Of a stretch of DNA of 64,000 nt, positions 46,039 through 55,664 are shown piece by piece. Source of the stretch: Serratia fonticola. Lineage in GTDB: Bacteria > Pseudomonadota > Gammaproteobacteria > Enterobacterales > Enterobacteriaceae. The notes beneath the pieces are model-generated. The model saw nothing but the letters and a program-made list of their open reading frames with translations. It searched no databases and was not told the origin of the DNA. How positions within the stretch are numbered: position 1 is the first letter of the stretch; every line of letters begins with the position of its first letter. Both the position numbers and the translations under genes were made by a program. The stretch covers positions 496,001 through 560,000 of the forward strand of contig NZ_CP011254.1 of NCBI RefSeq assembly GCF_001006005.1, written 5' to 3'.

Positions 46039-46752
46039 TTATTTCGTGGCTGCGGAGGCTGCATGCGCATCCAACATCGCGGCCATCTCTTTCGGCCCTT
46101 GGTAGCCAGGGACAACCATGCCGTTTTTCAGCACGATAGCCGGGGTGCCGTTGATACCAAACTGTACGCCCAGCGCATAATGCTGGCTGATATCGGTTTT
46201 GCAGGTTGCCGGAGACACCGCGTCGCCCTTCATGGCAGCATCGAAGGCTTTAGCCCGGTCTGCGGTACACCAGATGGAACGCATATCTTTCTCTGCCTGA
46301 GATTCCAGCCCCTGACGCGGGAACGCCAGATAGCGCACGGTGATCCCCAGATCGTTGTACTCTTTCATCTGCTCGTGCAGCTTGTGGCAATAGCCACAGG
46401 TGATATCGGTAAACACGGTGATCACGTGTTTCTCTTTCGGCGCTTTGTAGACGATCATCTGATCTTTCAGCGCTTCCAGACGGGTCATCAACAGCTGGTT
46501 AGTCACGTTGACCGGCTCACCGCCGCTGACGTCATACAGTGGCCCTTGCAACACGTGTTTGCCATCTTCCGTCACATACAGCGTGCCGCCTTCGGTCAAT
46601 ACGGTTTTCAAACCGGCGACCGGCGAGGGTTGCACGTCTGCCTGCTTAATGCCCAGGCTACCTAGTGCTTTCTGAATGGCTGCATCGTCAGCATGGGCCG
46701 CGCCAGTAACCGAAGCCACCAGCAGGGAGAGCAGCATTAAACCTTTTTTCAT
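46039..46752 (-). CDS. dsbC: periplasmic disulfide isomerase DsbC
   Basis: A 237-residue periplasmic protein: signal peptide ending AAHA, an N-terminal dimerisation domain, a linker and a thioredoxin domain with the active site CGYC (DITCGYCHKLHEQM) and the cis-proline loop NGTPAIV. It isomerises wrong disulfides and could assist the cysteine-rich peptide of this genome, though that is only a possibility. It lies between xerD and recJ as in E. coli. Confidence 0.97.
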   Translation of the reverse strand: MKKGLMLLSLLVASVTGAAHADDAAIQKALGSLGIKQADVQPSPVAGLKTVLTEGGTLYVTEDGKHVLQGPLYDVSGGEPVNVTNQLLMTRLEALKDQMIVYKAPKEKHVITVFTDITCGYCHKLHEQMKEYNDLGITVRYLAFPRQGLESQAEKDMRSIWCTADRAKAFDAAMKGDAVSPATCKTDISQHYALGVQFGINGTPAIVLKNGMVVPGYQGPKEMAAMLDAHAASAATK

Positions 46753-46779
46753 TCTTCCAATCCTTTCGATCCCTGCGCG

Positions 46780-47679
46780 TCAGGCGCGCGGGTGATGCTG
46801 TTGATGTAGCTGTTTCAATCTTTCAGTGGCTACATGAGTATAAATTTGTGTGGTTGAGAGGTCGCTATGCCCCAATAACATCTGTACGACACGAAGATCG
46901 GCCCCATGGTTCAGTAAGTGGGTGGCGAAAGCGTGGCGCAGCACATGCGGAGACAGCCGTTCGCTGTCGATACCCGCTAGGATCGCATAGTGTTTAATCC
47001 GATGCCAGAACGTCTGGCGGGTCATTTGCTGGCTGCGGTTGCTGGGGAACAGCACATCTAGCGTCTGGCCGTTCAGCATCCAGGGCCTGCCGTGTTCCAG
47101 ATAATTTTCGATCCAGTACACCGCTTCTTCACCCAACGGCACCAGGCGCTCTTTGTTGCCTTTACCGATCACCCGCACCACGCCCTGGCGCAGGCTGACA
47201 TCGCTGATGGTCAACCCCACCAGTTCCGACACGCGCAACCCGGTGGCATACAACACCTCGAGCATAGCCTTGTCACGCAGCTCCAACGGTTGATCGACGC
47301 AAGGTGCCTGTAGCAAGGCCTCAACCTGGGCTTCGCTCAGATCCTTGGGTAACCGCTGCGGTAATTTGGGCGAGGCCAGCAACGCGGTGGGGTCATCCGC
47401 CCGCATTTTTTCACGGTTGAGATATTGGAACAGGCGGCGCATCGCGCTTAACAACCGGGCTGAACTGGTCGCTTTATATCCTCCCTCCACCCGTTCGGCG
47501 AGAAAGGCCTGTAAGTCCAACGCTTCGGCCTGTAACAGGCTGCGGTTGTTGAGAGCCAACCAACCGGCCAGCGCCTGTAAATCGAGCCGATAAGAGGCCA
47601 GCGTATTCTCTGCCAGATTGCGTTCGATCCACAACGCATCCAGGAATTGCTCAATCAGCGCACTGTCTTGCTGTTGCAC
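46780..47679 (-). CDS. xerD: site-specific tyrosine recombinase XerD
   Basis: A 299-residue recombinase that with XerC resolves chromosome dimers at dif. N-terminal SAM-like domain (LAENTLASYRLDLQAL) and catalytic domain with Arg (YATGLRVSELVGL), Lys (GKGNKERLVP), HVLRHAFATHLL, LGHSDLSTTQIYTHV including the Tyr nucleophile. Length and neighbours (dsbC downstream) match E. coli. Confidence 0.98.
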   Translation of the reverse strand: MQQQDSALIEQFLDALWIERNLAENTLASYRLDLQALAGWLALNNRSLLQAEALDLQAFLAERVEGGYKATSSARLLSAMRRLFQYLNREKMRADDPTALLASPKLPQRLPKDLSEAQVEALLQAPCVDQPLELRDKAMLEVLYATGLRVSELVGLTISDVSLRQGVVRVIGKGNKERLVPLGEEAVYWIENYLEHGRPWMLNGQTLDVLFPSNRSQQMTRQTFWHRIKHYAILAGIDSERLSPHVLRHAFATHLLNHGADLRVVQMLLGHSDLSTTQIYTHVATERLKQLHQQHHPRA

Positions 47680-47702
47680 GCGGTCCCCTCTTCATTATCT
47701 TC

Positions 47703-47746
47703 ATACCCTATGGATTTCAAGCTGCAGCTTGAAAGACGACGGGTAT
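47703..47746. repeat. ATACCC...GGGTAT dispersed repeat
   Basis: An imperfect palindrome of 44 bases with nested TTTCAAGCTGCAGCTTGAAA. A second copy with the same ends (CCTATGGATTTCA...GAAGACGGCGGGTAT) is at 55597-55637. Confidence 0.65.
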
Positions 47747-47816
47747 ATGCCACAGGCATTATGCCTTAAGGTATACTCGTTGCAATTCTACCTACGGCAT
47801 TATAAATGGTTTAAAC

Positions 47817-48335
47817 ATGAAGATTGGTCTGTTTTACGGCTCCAGCACCTGCTACACCGAGATGGCGGCAGAAAAAATCCGTGAGATTCTGGGTGAAGAC
47901 CTGGTCGACCTGCACAACCTGAAAGACGTTTCCCCCAAGCTGATGGAAGACTATTCCATCCTGATCCTGGGTATTCCAACCTGGGATTTTGGTGAGCTGC
48001 AAGAGGATTGGGAAGCGATCTGGCCGCAACTGACTGAACTAGACCTGAAAGGCAAGATCGTCGCCATGTACGGGATGGGCGATCAGTTGGGTTATGGCGA
48101 ATGGTTCCTGGATGCGCTGGGGATGTTACACGACCAGCTTGCCCCACAGGGCGTGCAGTTTATCGGTTTCTGGCCGATTGACGGGTTTGAATTTACCAGC
48201 CCCAAACCGCTCAGCGCCGACGGCAAACACTTTGTTGGCCTGGCGCTGGATGAAGTGAATCAATACGACCTGAGCGAAGAACGCCTGCAACAGTGGTGTG
48301 AACAGATCCTGCTGGAGATGGAACCTCTGCTGTAA
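47817..48335 (+). CDS. fldB: flavodoxin 2
   Basis: A 172-residue FMN electron carrier. It starts [15 protein letters not shown], the phosphate-binding loop, and has the flavin-stacking region [15 protein letters not shown] and a long insert near [15 protein letters not shown] typical of long-chain flavodoxins. Divergent from xerD as in E. coli. Confidence 0.96.
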   Translation: MKIGLFYGSSTCYTEMAAEKIREILGEDLVDLHNLKDVSPKLMEDYSILILGIPTWDFGELQEDWEAIWPQLTELDLKGKIVAMYGMGDQLGYGEWFLDALGMLHDQLAPQGVQFIGFWPIDGFEFTSPKPLSADGKHFVGLALDEVNQYDLSEERLQQWCEQILLEMEPLL

Positions 48336-48341
48336 CGCAAC

Positions 48342-48361
48342 GGGCGCAGCATGCTGCGCCC
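48342..48361. repeat. CATG-centred dispersed palindrome
   Basis: GGGCGCAGCATGCTGCGCCC, a perfect 20-base palindrome seven bases after the fldB stop; most complete member of the family. Confidence 0.75.
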
Positions 48362-48392
48362 CTACATCACGAACTCCGAGCTAAATTTGTAG

Positions 48393-48412
48393 GGGTCGAA
48401 CATGTTCGACCC
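48393..48412. repeat. second palindrome type, GGGTCGAACATGTTCGACCC
   Basis: A perfect 20-base palindrome 31 bases after the first, between convergent fldB and creD. It has the same design (TAGGGG lead, central CATG) with different arms, and could serve as bidirectional terminator. Confidence 0.7.
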
Positions 48413-48419
48413 GACAATC

Positions 48420-49808
48420 TTACTTCCACAATCTGAAACGGCTATCGCCATTACTGGCTGGCGTCTCAGCGGTTTCTGGCTCGGCAGCGTTGCCCTTCAA
48501 GCGAGCCGGGTCGGCCACCTGATACCAGTCCAGCTTACGTGTCAGCAGCATAATGCCTGCCAGCACCCCGAACAGCAGCACCGACCCTAATACCAGCGCG
48601 TTATCTTCCGACTGCAACAGCATATACAGAATGCCATACAGCAATAGCAGACTGGCGGCGAACAGCATGCCACGGCGCATCCCGCGCAGTACCGCGCTGA
48701 GGTAGAAGGCAATCAGTCCGCTGCAGGCCACACTTGCCAGCAGGTAGGCCACGTCGAACCCCAGATGTTCCGAGAAAGCCAGCAGGATCAGATAGAACAG
48801 CACCAGCGCCGCCCCCACCAGCAGATACTGGATCGGGTGTACCCGCAGCCCGGTCAGGGTTTCGAACAGGAAGAACGCCATAAACGTCAGCCCCAGGAAC
48901 AGCACCGCATACTTCACCGCCCGCTCGGTCAGTTGATAGTGATCGACCGGTTCGATCAGGCTGGTGGTGAAGGTCGGCAGCTTTTCCTCTTCCATAATGC
49001 CGTTGTCATACATGAAGGCGCTATTGATGTTGTTGGCAAACCAGGTGCTGCGCCAGCGGGCAGAGAAGCCTCTATCGGTCACCTTGCGCTCATCCGGCAG
49101 GAAGTTGCCCAGGAAGTTCGGGTGCGGCCAGTTGCTTTGCAGCAGCAGTTCGGAACTACGCCCTACCGGCACCAGGGACAAGCTGCTGGTCCCTGCCAGG
49201 TTCAGTGTGAAATCCGCCGTCAGCCCTTCTTTCTGCAACGAGGCCAGGGCTAGAGGCGCATGGATCCCCTGAGAAAGCCCGCTGACCAAAGTACCCGGCT
49301 CAAACTTGGCCTGCTGTTGAATGCCGTTGAGGGCAGAAATGCTTTTGATACCGCGAGAATCGCTCAATGACACCATCAGGAAGGGTTGGCCAACCGTGAT
49401 GTTGCTATGCTGCAAATCCTCCAGATCGGGTTGGCCGAATTTCACCTGGAAATCCAGTGGCCCCTGATACACCTGAGTCTGGTAGATACCCAGCTTGCGG
49501 ATCTCAACGTTTGGCCTGCCATTCACCACCAAGGATTCGGGCAAGACAAAGCGTTGATAGCGGCTGGTCTCTATCTTGATTTCACCTTTTTCATTCTTCT
49601 TCTCTTCTCGCAAGGTGTAAGGGATCACGATCACTGGCCCAAGAATACGCTGCGCCCGGCTGGTGCTTTCACTCACTTGCCCCACCACGCTCTGGCGATA
49701 GCCGCTGCGTTCCTGTACCACATCCATGAGCATACCCACCGGGATCATCATCAGGATCATCAATCCCAGCAGAGTGGTTATTTTCCAAAACAGTACCGAT
49801 TTAAACAT
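48420..49808 (-). CDS. creD: inner-membrane protein CreD
   Basis: A 462-residue membrane protein: one N-terminal helix, a large periplasmic domain (about 35-300) and a cluster of C-terminal helices (about 310-440). RVHPIQYLLVGAALVLFYL, split here as RVHPIQYLLVGA and ALVLFYL, is typical. CreD is the main target of CreBC in E. coli, where it affects envelope integrity and colicin sensitivity; its molecular role is unsettled. A CreB box lies upstream. Confidence 0.93.
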   Translation of the reverse strand: MFKSVLFWKITTLLGLMILMMIPVGMLMDVVQERSGYRQSVVGQVSESTSRAQRILGPVIVIPYTLREEKKNEKGEIKIETSRYQRFVLPESLVVNGRPNVEIRKLGIYQTQVYQGPLDFQVKFGQPDLEDLQHSNITVGQPFLMVSLSDSRGIKSISALNGIQQQAKFEPGTLVSGLSQGIHAPLALASLQKEGLTADFTLNLAGTSSLSLVPVGRSSELLLQSNWPHPNFLGNFLPDERKVTDRGFSARWRSTWFANNINSAFMYDNGIMEEEKLPTFTTSLIEPVDHYQLTERAVKYAVLFLGLTFMAFFLFETLTGLRVHPIQYLLVGAALVLFYLILLAFSEHLGFDVAYLLASVACSGLIAFYLSAVLRGMRRGMLFAASLLLLYGILYMLLQSEDNALVLGSVLLFGVLAGIMLLTRKLDWYQVADPARLKGNAAEPETAETPASNGDSRFRLWK

Positions 49809-49875
49809 CGTGGCAGACTCCTTGTAGGTAATGTCGCTACGATAGAGTCGGCAAGTGAAATCAGAATGTGGTTAT

Positions 49876-49891
49876 GTGAAGAGAAGGTGAA
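49876..49891 (-). promoter_or_regulatory. CreB-binding box upstream of creD
   Basis: On the minus strand TTCAC-CTTCTC-TTCAC matches the cre-tag TTCAC-N6-TTCAC exactly, about 70 bases before the creD start. A further TTCAC half site lies at 49856-49860. Confidence 0.82.
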
Positions 49892-49911
49892 GTGCGGGCA
49901 ATAAGTTGTAA

Positions 49912-51330
49912 TCAGAGAGGTAAAGTGAGGATAGCCTTCGCGCCGGTGGGTTGCAGGTTTTGCAAACGGATGGTGCCACGATGCAGGCGCGCCACTTCCT
50001 GCACAAAGTTCAGGCCCAGGCCGCTGCTCTTGGGTTTATCTTCCCGCGCCAGGGAATAGAAACGTTCAAACACTTTATCCAGCGCATAGTCGGGTATGCC
50101 GCTGCCGGTATCGCAAAGGGTGATCTGGTAGTGATGCTCTAACCGCTCGCCATCGATACTTACCGAGCCACCAGCAGGGGTGAAATCAAGGGCGTTGTCC
50201 AGCAGGTTGCTCAGCGCCTGCCCCAGTAAAAAGGCATCCCCGGTCAGTGAGGTTTCAGCTAACTCTCCCAGTTTGATCGTGACACCACGCTGCGCAGCTT
50301 GTGCTTCTTTGCCCGCGACAATCTGCCGGACTAACGGCACCAGCGCTACCGCAGCCAATTCCAAACCGGGCCGGCTTTCTAACTGCGCCTGCACCAACAG
50401 CTTATCGACCAATTGCTGAATGCGGGCGCTCTGCTGTTCGATGTTGGTCAAAAAGCGTTTCGCCGTCGCGGGAGGCGGTGATTCCTGGAGGAGTTCCGCC
50501 GCGCCACGGATCGCCGCCAGCGGGCTTTTCAACTCGTGAGTCAGGGTATGCACATACTGCTCAATATAGGCCTTGCCCTCCAGCTTCATGCGCATGCTTT
50601 CCAGCGCTTGCGCCAGTTGGGTCAGCTCAACGCTGCCCATGCGTGGTAACGGCACCGCCTCGCCGTGCGCCACTCCGTCGGCATAGCGAACCAGACGGTT
50701 AATCGAGCGGTTAATCCACCAGACGAAGCCCAGGCCGATCGCCAGCGCAATCCCCAGAAGCACCGCGCCCGCCAGCAAAATACGCCGTTCGCTGCGGCGG
50801 ATCACCGGAGCCATGGTGCTGTTGGGCTTGCCGACGCTCAACACGCCGATAATCTGCCCTTGCTCTACCACCGGTGCGGCGACATACATCACCGAACTGC
50901 TCTCATCTTCGGCAATCGTTCGGGTGCTACGCGCACCGTATTGGCCACGTAATGTCAGATAAACATCATTCCAACGGGAGTAATCCTGCCCCAGCGCCTG
51001 GCCTGATGAATCGAAAATCACCTTGCCGCGCCCATCGGTAAGATAGACGCGATATTCGTTACGATCTTTGCGGATCCCGGCAATATTGGCCCCGATCGGC
51101 CTCTTATTAAGCTGGGCGATAGCCTGTGCTAACTGGCCTTTTGCCGCATCCCCATGTCTCATATCCAGCCGCGCCACCTGCGCCAGCAGGTTGGCAGTAT
51201 CCACCAGAGTGCCTTCGGTGGCACGCCGTACGCCAGGTTTGACCTCCTGAACGAAAATGCTCAGTACGAAATAGCCCGCCACCGCCACAATCAGGAAATA
51301 GCCCAACAGCAGGCGCAGGCCAATCCTCAT
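49912..51330 (-). CDS. creC: sensor histidine kinase CreC
   Basis: A 472-residue membrane kinase. Two membrane helices (about 7-26 and 182-205) bracket a periplasmic sensor domain; HAMP follows, then the phosphorylated His in THELKSPLAAIRGAAEL, and ATP-binding N and G boxes (LSNLLDNALDF, CDTGSGIPD, SSGLGLNFV). It would phosphorylate CreB in response to growth on certain carbon sources. Its start overlaps creB by 4 bases. Confidence 0.95.
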   Translation of the reverse strand: MRIGLRLLLGYFLIVAVAGYFVLSIFVQEVKPGVRRATEGTLVDTANLLAQVARLDMRHGDAAKGQLAQAIAQLNKRPIGANIAGIRKDRNEYRVYLTDGRGKVIFDSSGQALGQDYSRWNDVYLTLRGQYGARSTRTIAEDESSSVMYVAAPVVEQGQIIGVLSVGKPNSTMAPVIRRSERRILLAGAVLLGIALAIGLGFVWWINRSINRLVRYADGVAHGEAVPLPRMGSVELTQLAQALESMRMKLEGKAYIEQYVHTLTHELKSPLAAIRGAAELLQESPPPATAKRFLTNIEQQSARIQQLVDKLLVQAQLESRPGLELAAVALVPLVRQIVAGKEAQAAQRGVTIKLGELAETSLTGDAFLLGQALSNLLDNALDFTPAGGSVSIDGERLEHHYQITLCDTGSGIPDYALDKVFERFYSLAREDKPKSSGLGLNFVQEVARLHRGTIRLQNLQPTGAKAILTLPL

Positions 51331-52022
51331 GGCTGGCGGCTCACGCTATAGCCTAAGCCACGATGGGTATGGATCGGGGGTTCTGCGGCGTCGATCGCCC
51401 GCAGTTTGGCCCGCAGCGTTTTGATATGGGTATCGACGGTACGATCCAGGCTCTCTTCCGCCTGGGCCCAAACGATATCCATCAACTGCTGGCGGGAGAA
51501 CACCCGGCCAGGCGCTTGCAACAGGGTTTTCAACAACAGGAATTCATAGCGGGTCAGCGGCAGCGGCTGTTGGTGGTAGCAGATCGTGGCCCCCTCTTCA
51601 TCCAGGCTGAAGGCGCCAAAATGATAGAGAGTCGGCTGCTGCAAGCGCTGCTGTTTGTGTAAACGCCGCAGGATCGTGCGTACACGAGCGCTAACCTCAC
51701 GCGGGGAAAAGGGTTTGGCGACATAGTCATCGGCACCGATTTCCAGCCCGATCAGGCGATCGAGCTCGCCGCTACGGGCGGTAAGGAACAGGATCGGTAA
51801 ATCCGCCGCCTGCGCCAGCAGCCGACGGCAAAGCTCAAAACCGTTGATATCGGGCAGACCGACGTCGAGGATCACCAACGCCGGTAAGCCCTGTTGCAGA
51901 GCCTGCAAAGCAGGCTCGCCACGTTCAAACCAACGCACCTGAAAGCCTTCGCTCTCTAGGGTATAAATCAGCGTATCCGCAATGCTGGGCTCGTCTTCTA
52001 CCAGCCAAAGCAGCGGTTTCAT
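51327..52022 (-). CDS. creB: response regulator CreB (OmpR family)
   Basis: A 231-residue regulator with a full receiver (VEDEPS acidic pocket, Asp in ILDVGLPDI, FLTARS, Lys in VAKPFSP) and a C-terminal winged helix (LTRYEFLLLKTLLQAPG, VDTHIKTLRAKL). It binds the TTCAC direct repeat seen before creD. The start overlaps the ygfX stop (TAATG). Confidence 0.95.
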   Translation of the reverse strand: MKPLLWLVEDEPSIADTLIYTLESEGFQVRWFERGEPALQALQQGLPALVILDVGLPDINGFELCRRLLAQAADLPILFLTARSGELDRLIGLEIGADDYVAKPFSPREVSARVRTILRRLHKQQRLQQPTLYHFGAFSLDEEGATICYHQQPLPLTRYEFLLLKTLLQAPGRVFSRQQLMDIVWAQAEESLDRTVDTHIKTLRAKLRAIDAAEPPIHTHRGLGYSVSRQP

Positions 52023-52444
52023 TATACGTCCTCGTCGGTAGCGGATTGTTCAAACAACAACCCCTGACGCAGTTGGCGCCAATCCGCTTTGCTCATGGAA
52101 TCCGAAGCCAACCACAGCCGATGGCGTTTCTTGCCGTCGATCTGCTGAAGCGACAGTAAAATACCGAACCCAGGCATCCAGGGCTTGTTCACCATCAGCC
52201 ATTCCTGGCCATGCCACTCAATCCGGCGTTCAGCCAGCAACCGCAGTTCTCCCTGCCTGGATGCAATGCGCTTTTGGCTGCGAATGCACTCAAACACCAC
52301 CAACGTCAACAGCACCAACCAAATCGGGCCATAGCCTTCCGGCCACGGGGCGATCAGGATCAGCAAAATCAGCAGGCCGTGAGTCAACAACGAGATTAAC
52401 TGGGTACGCCAGGAAACGCGGACATCACATCGCCACTGGGCCAC
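52022..52444 (-). CDS. ygfX: YgfX (CptA-like) membrane protein
   Basis: A 140-residue protein with two membrane helices near residues 14-50 and a soluble end ([31 protein letters not shown]), very like E. coli YgfX. It has been discussed as a toxin-like partner (CptA) of the sdhE product and in Serratia as a membrane protein affecting pigment. Overlaps sdhE by 20 bases. Confidence 0.9.
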   Translation of the reverse strand: MAQWRCDVRVSWRTQLISLLTHGLLILLILIAPWPEGYGPIWLVLLTLVVFECIRSQKRIASRQGELRLLAERRIEWHGQEWLMVNKPWMPGFGILLSLQQIDGKKRHRLWLASDSMSKADWRQLRQGLLFEQSATDEDV

Positions 52445-52691
52445 GGGCTTTATTTCGCGTTTGGATCAGGGACACCATTCTCTGCAGATCTTGATCGTGC
52501 GGAGCGCCATGATTCATCAGCCAGTTAAACAAATCGGGGTCGTCACATTCGAGCAAGCGGATGAATACGGCCTTGTCTGCATCACTCAGCGTATCGTATT
52601 CATGTTCGAAAAACGGCATGATCGAGATATCCAACTCGCGCATGCCGCGGCGGCAGGCCCAGTGAATACGTGCTTTATTATTAATATCCAT
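52425..52691 (-). CDS. sdhE: succinate dehydrogenase flavinylation factor SdhE
   Basis: An 88-residue protein that promotes covalent FAD attachment to SdhA and FrdA. The start at 52691 ([20 protein letters not shown]) gives exactly the usual length; a longer frame begins 23 codons upstream without support. The conserved RGMRE motif is present. It heads the sdhE-ygfX-creB-creC run and is divergent from ygfZ. Confidence 0.96.
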   Translation of the reverse strand: MDINNKARIHWACRRGMRELDISIMPFFEHEYDTLSDADKAVFIRLLECDDPDLFNWLMNHGAPHDQDLQRMVSLIQTRNKARGPVAM

Positions 52692-52991
52692 GTTGTTATG
52701 ACTAACCTCTTTTCGGCATGGCTTGCCATGCTCTTGGGCAACCGACACTTGGTATGGCAACGCGCGCGCAATTTAATTCCGTCAGCCAACGATTTGAGTG
52801 CAATTGGGTCTCGTTGGCCGTAAGCGCCTAGAGTAACAATTTGACATACTCGCCGGGAAGGGCGTTCACCCAACAAAACGTAAAATGTCAAAAAAAGCGC
52901 TGCCTGGTAATAACTGTTTGCAAAGCCAGCCACCTCTTTTACCATGGTAGCAACCCCAACAGGTATGCTAAACATGCAGCAGGAACCGATT

Positions 52992-53984
52992 ATGGCGTTC
53001 AATATTCCTTTTCCACCCCGTCAACCTTCCGCCTCTTCCCATCTGCCACTGACGCTGATCTCACTGGAAGATTGGGCCATGGTGCAGTTGAGCGGGCCAG
53101 ACACGGTAAAATATCTTCAGGGCCAGGTAACGGCTGATATCGATAAACTGGCGGCCGATCAACACGTGCTGTGCGGCCATTGCGATGCCAAAGGCAAAAT
53201 GTGGAGCAATCTGCGTTTATTCCACCGCGGTGAAGGCTTTGCCTATCTTGAGCGCCGCAGCGTGCTGGAAAGCCAACTGGCGGAAATAAAGAAATACGCG
53301 GTGTTCTCTAAAATCACCATCGCGGCAGACAGCGATGCGGTGCTGCTGGGCCTAGCTGGCCTTGAGGCTCGGGCCGCATTGGCGAAGGTGTTTAGCACCC
53401 TGCCGGATGCAGAACATCAAGTGGTGCAAGACGGCGATACCACCTTGCTGCACTTTGCGCTGCCAGCAGAACGTTTTGTGCTGATTACCACGGCAGAAAC
53501 CGCCGCTCTGCTAGCTTCCAAGCTGGAAGGTCAGGCTGAACTGAACGACAGCCGCCAATGGCTGGCACTGGATATCGAGGCCGGTTATCCGGTGATTGAT
53601 GCTGCAAACAGTGCGCAGTTGATCCCTCAGGCGACCAATCTACAGGCGCTGGACGGGATCAGCTTCAGTAAAGGCTGCTACACCGGGCAGGAAATGGTAG
53701 CTCGTGCCAAGTTCCGGGGAGCCAACAAACGTGCCCTGTACTGGCTGGAAGGTAAAAGCAGTCAGGTTCCGCAGGCGGGTGACGATCTGGAGTTGAAGCT
53801 GGGTGAAAACTGGCGCCGTACCGGCACCGTATTGGCAGCAAGCTCGCTGGCTGACGGGACACTGTGGGTGCAGGTGGTAATGAATAACGATCTGGAAGCG
53901 GACAGCGTGCTGCGCGTACGCGATGATGTCAGCAGCCAGTTAACCATCAAGTCTCTGCCTTACTCACTGGCAGAAGAAAAGTAA
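52992..53984 (+). CDS. ygfZ: tRNA-modifying/Fe-S protein YgfZ
   Basis: A 330-residue folate-binding protein needed for activity of some iron-sulfur enzymes such as MiaB. The start at 52992 ([11 protein letters not shown]) has AGGA upstream. It has the GCV-T fold and the conserved KGCYTGQE motif with its essential Cys (residue about 231). Divergent from sdhE as in E. coli. Confidence 0.95.
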   Translation: MAFNIPFPPRQPSASSHLPLTLISLEDWAMVQLSGPDTVKYLQGQVTADIDKLAADQHVLCGHCDAKGKMWSNLRLFHRGEGFAYLERRSVLESQLAEIKKYAVFSKITIAADSDAVLLGLAGLEARAALAKVFSTLPDAEHQVVQDGDTTLLHFALPAERFVLITTAETAALLASKLEGQAELNDSRQWLALDIEAGYPVIDAANSAQLIPQATNLQALDGISFSKGCYTGQEMVARAKFRGANKRALYWLEGKSSQVPQAGDDLELKLGENWRRTGTVLAASSLADGTLWVQVVMNNDLEADSVLRVRDDVSSQLTIKSLPYSLAEEK

Positions 53985-54023
53985 ATGGTTTGGCCGCAGG
54001 CATCGCGCCTGCGGCCAGACGAG

Positions 54024-54521
54024 TTATTCGTCCAATTCCCCATCACGCGGCACCAGATAAATCAGCACCAGCAAAATAGTGACAAAGAAGCGGAAGGCAT
54101 CGGGCACCCCGTTCCACTGTTTTGACATCCACATGCCAAACCACTCACCACCAACCGACATAAAGGCCACCTGCCAGGTGAGGAAGCCTAACGTCAACCC
54201 TGCGATGGCAAAGGTCTTGGCACGGTTAAAGCTGGCCGCAGGCAATTTCAGGCCGCACAGCAGGCGGATCCCCCCAATCCAACACAAAATAGCGGTGAGG
54301 GTTTCCAACGCAATAATGCCGATATACCCCGCCTGATGCAGCCATGGCGACTGGATGGAACGATAGGTGATAGTGGCATCAGGGAAGATCGTATCCATCA
54401 TAAAAACATGGCGTACGAAGGCGAAGTTGGTGTCGTAATCAGTGATATTGCCAAAGGCCACCAGTGAGGCAAATAGCGCGATAGCGCAAACCAGCAGGGC
54501 TTTGGATAAACGAACGATCAT
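54024..54521 (-). CDS. DUF2165 membrane protein
   Basis: A 165-residue protein with four hydrophobic helices. The start at 54521 (MIVRLSKALLVC) places the first helix at the N-terminus; an upstream start 21 codons earlier is less likely. DTNFAFVRHVFMMDTIFP and WFGMWMSKQWNG are typical of the DUF2165 family. Function unknown. Confidence 0.8.
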   Translation of the reverse strand: MIVRLSKALLVCAIALFASLVAFGNITDYDTNFAFVRHVFMMDTIFPDATITYRSIQSPWLHQAGYIGIIALETLTAILCWIGGIRLLCGLKLPAASFNRAKTFAIAGLTLGFLTWQVAFMSVGGEWFGMWMSKQWNGVPDAFRFFVTILLVLIYLVPRDGELDE

Positions 54522-54753
54522 AGTGAAGAGTCCTGGGTAATGATTAAAGGCACCGGGAGGTGCAAACGACCCCATAGATCTCAAGATGCAGGTCAGCCAG
54601 CAGCAAGCGCAGCCAACCCCCTGCGACTTGAAAGCGAGGGGTTTGGCGGGCTCAGAAATAAAGCTAAGGCTTGCTGGATACCCGAAAGAAACAAGCGCCT
54701 CTTTTTAACCCAAAAGAAACGCTTTGGCAATATATCGACAACAGATGGGCGGA

Positions 54754-55428
54754 TTATACGTAAAGGTAGATCGCCATGAAGTGGCACACACTGCCGCCGA
54801 GCACAAAACCGTGCCATATCGCATGGCCAAAGCGGAAGCGTTTCGAGGCGTAGAAAATCACCCCTAGCGTATACACCACGCCCCCCACCGCCAGTAAAGT
54901 GACTCCACCGACGTCCAGGCGCATTGCCAACTGGTAGATCACGATCAGCGATAGCCAGCCCATGGTCAGATAGGTCACCAGCGACAGCACCTCGAAACGG
55001 TGCGCAAATGCCAGTTTGAAAATCACGCCGAACAGCGCCAGCCCCCAGATCACCACCATCAGCCCTCGCGCCAACGGTGAGTCCAGCCCCACCAGCAGGA
55101 ACGGCGTATAGGTTCCGGCGATCAGCAGGTAGATAGCGCAGTGGTCAAATTTTTTCAGCCAGTGTTTGGCTCTCTGATGTGGAATAGCATGGTACAGCGT
55201 GGAAGCCAGGAACAGCAGGATCATACTGCCGCCATACAGGCTATAACTGGTAATGGCCGTTACCCCAGCGCCGTCGTTTACCGCCTGAACCAACAGCAGC
55301 ACCAGGCCGACAATCCCAAACACCAAGCCAATACCGTGGCTAATGCTGTTGGCAATTTCCTCTGCCCATGGATAAGCCGTGGCGGGCAACTGGTCGGCCC
55401 CGGCTTTCACTTCGTCCTTTTTCCCCAT
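54754..55428 (-). CDS. yqfA: hemolysin III-family membrane protein YqfA (TrhA-like)
   Basis: A 224-residue seven-helix protein of the PAQR/hemolysin III family, closely matching E. coli YqfA ([50 protein letters not shown]). The conserved His and Asp residues of the metal site are present. The start at 55428 has GAGGAG nine bases upstream. E. coli members influence membrane energetics; haemolysis is not implied. Confidence 0.92.
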   Translation of the reverse strand: MGKKDEVKAGADQLPATAYPWAEEIANSISHGIGLVFGIVGLVLLLVQAVNDGAGVTAITSYSLYGGSMILLFLASTLYHAIPHQRAKHWLKKFDHCAIYLLIAGTYTPFLLVGLDSPLARGLMVVIWGLALFGVIFKLAFAHRFEVLSLVTYLTMGWLSLIVIYQLAMRLDVGGVTLLAVGGVVYTLGVIFYASKRFRFGHAIWHGFVLGGSVCHFMAIYLYV

Positions 55429-55596
55429 AACGCGCAACTCCTCAAAACAACGCATATTGTGCGAATTAACCGCAAATGAGATTAACTGAGAACGATTCCA
55501 GTGTACACGTGTACGCTAAAATAAAACTGTGAGCGCTTGTAACACCACGCTAACATCGAAATCCTCAGCCCGCTGGGCTACAATCGATATGCTTTG

Positions 55597-55637
55597 CACC
55601 CTATGGATTTCAGTTACGGCTGGAAGACGGCGGGTAT
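55597..55637. repeat. dispersed repeat, second copy
   Basis: Counterpart of 47703-47746 with CCTATGGATTTCA and GAAGACGGCGGGTAT ends, just upstream of the HD-domain gene. Confidence 0.55.
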
Positions 55638-55664
55638 CCCATCATTCACCTCGAGGTTCGTACC

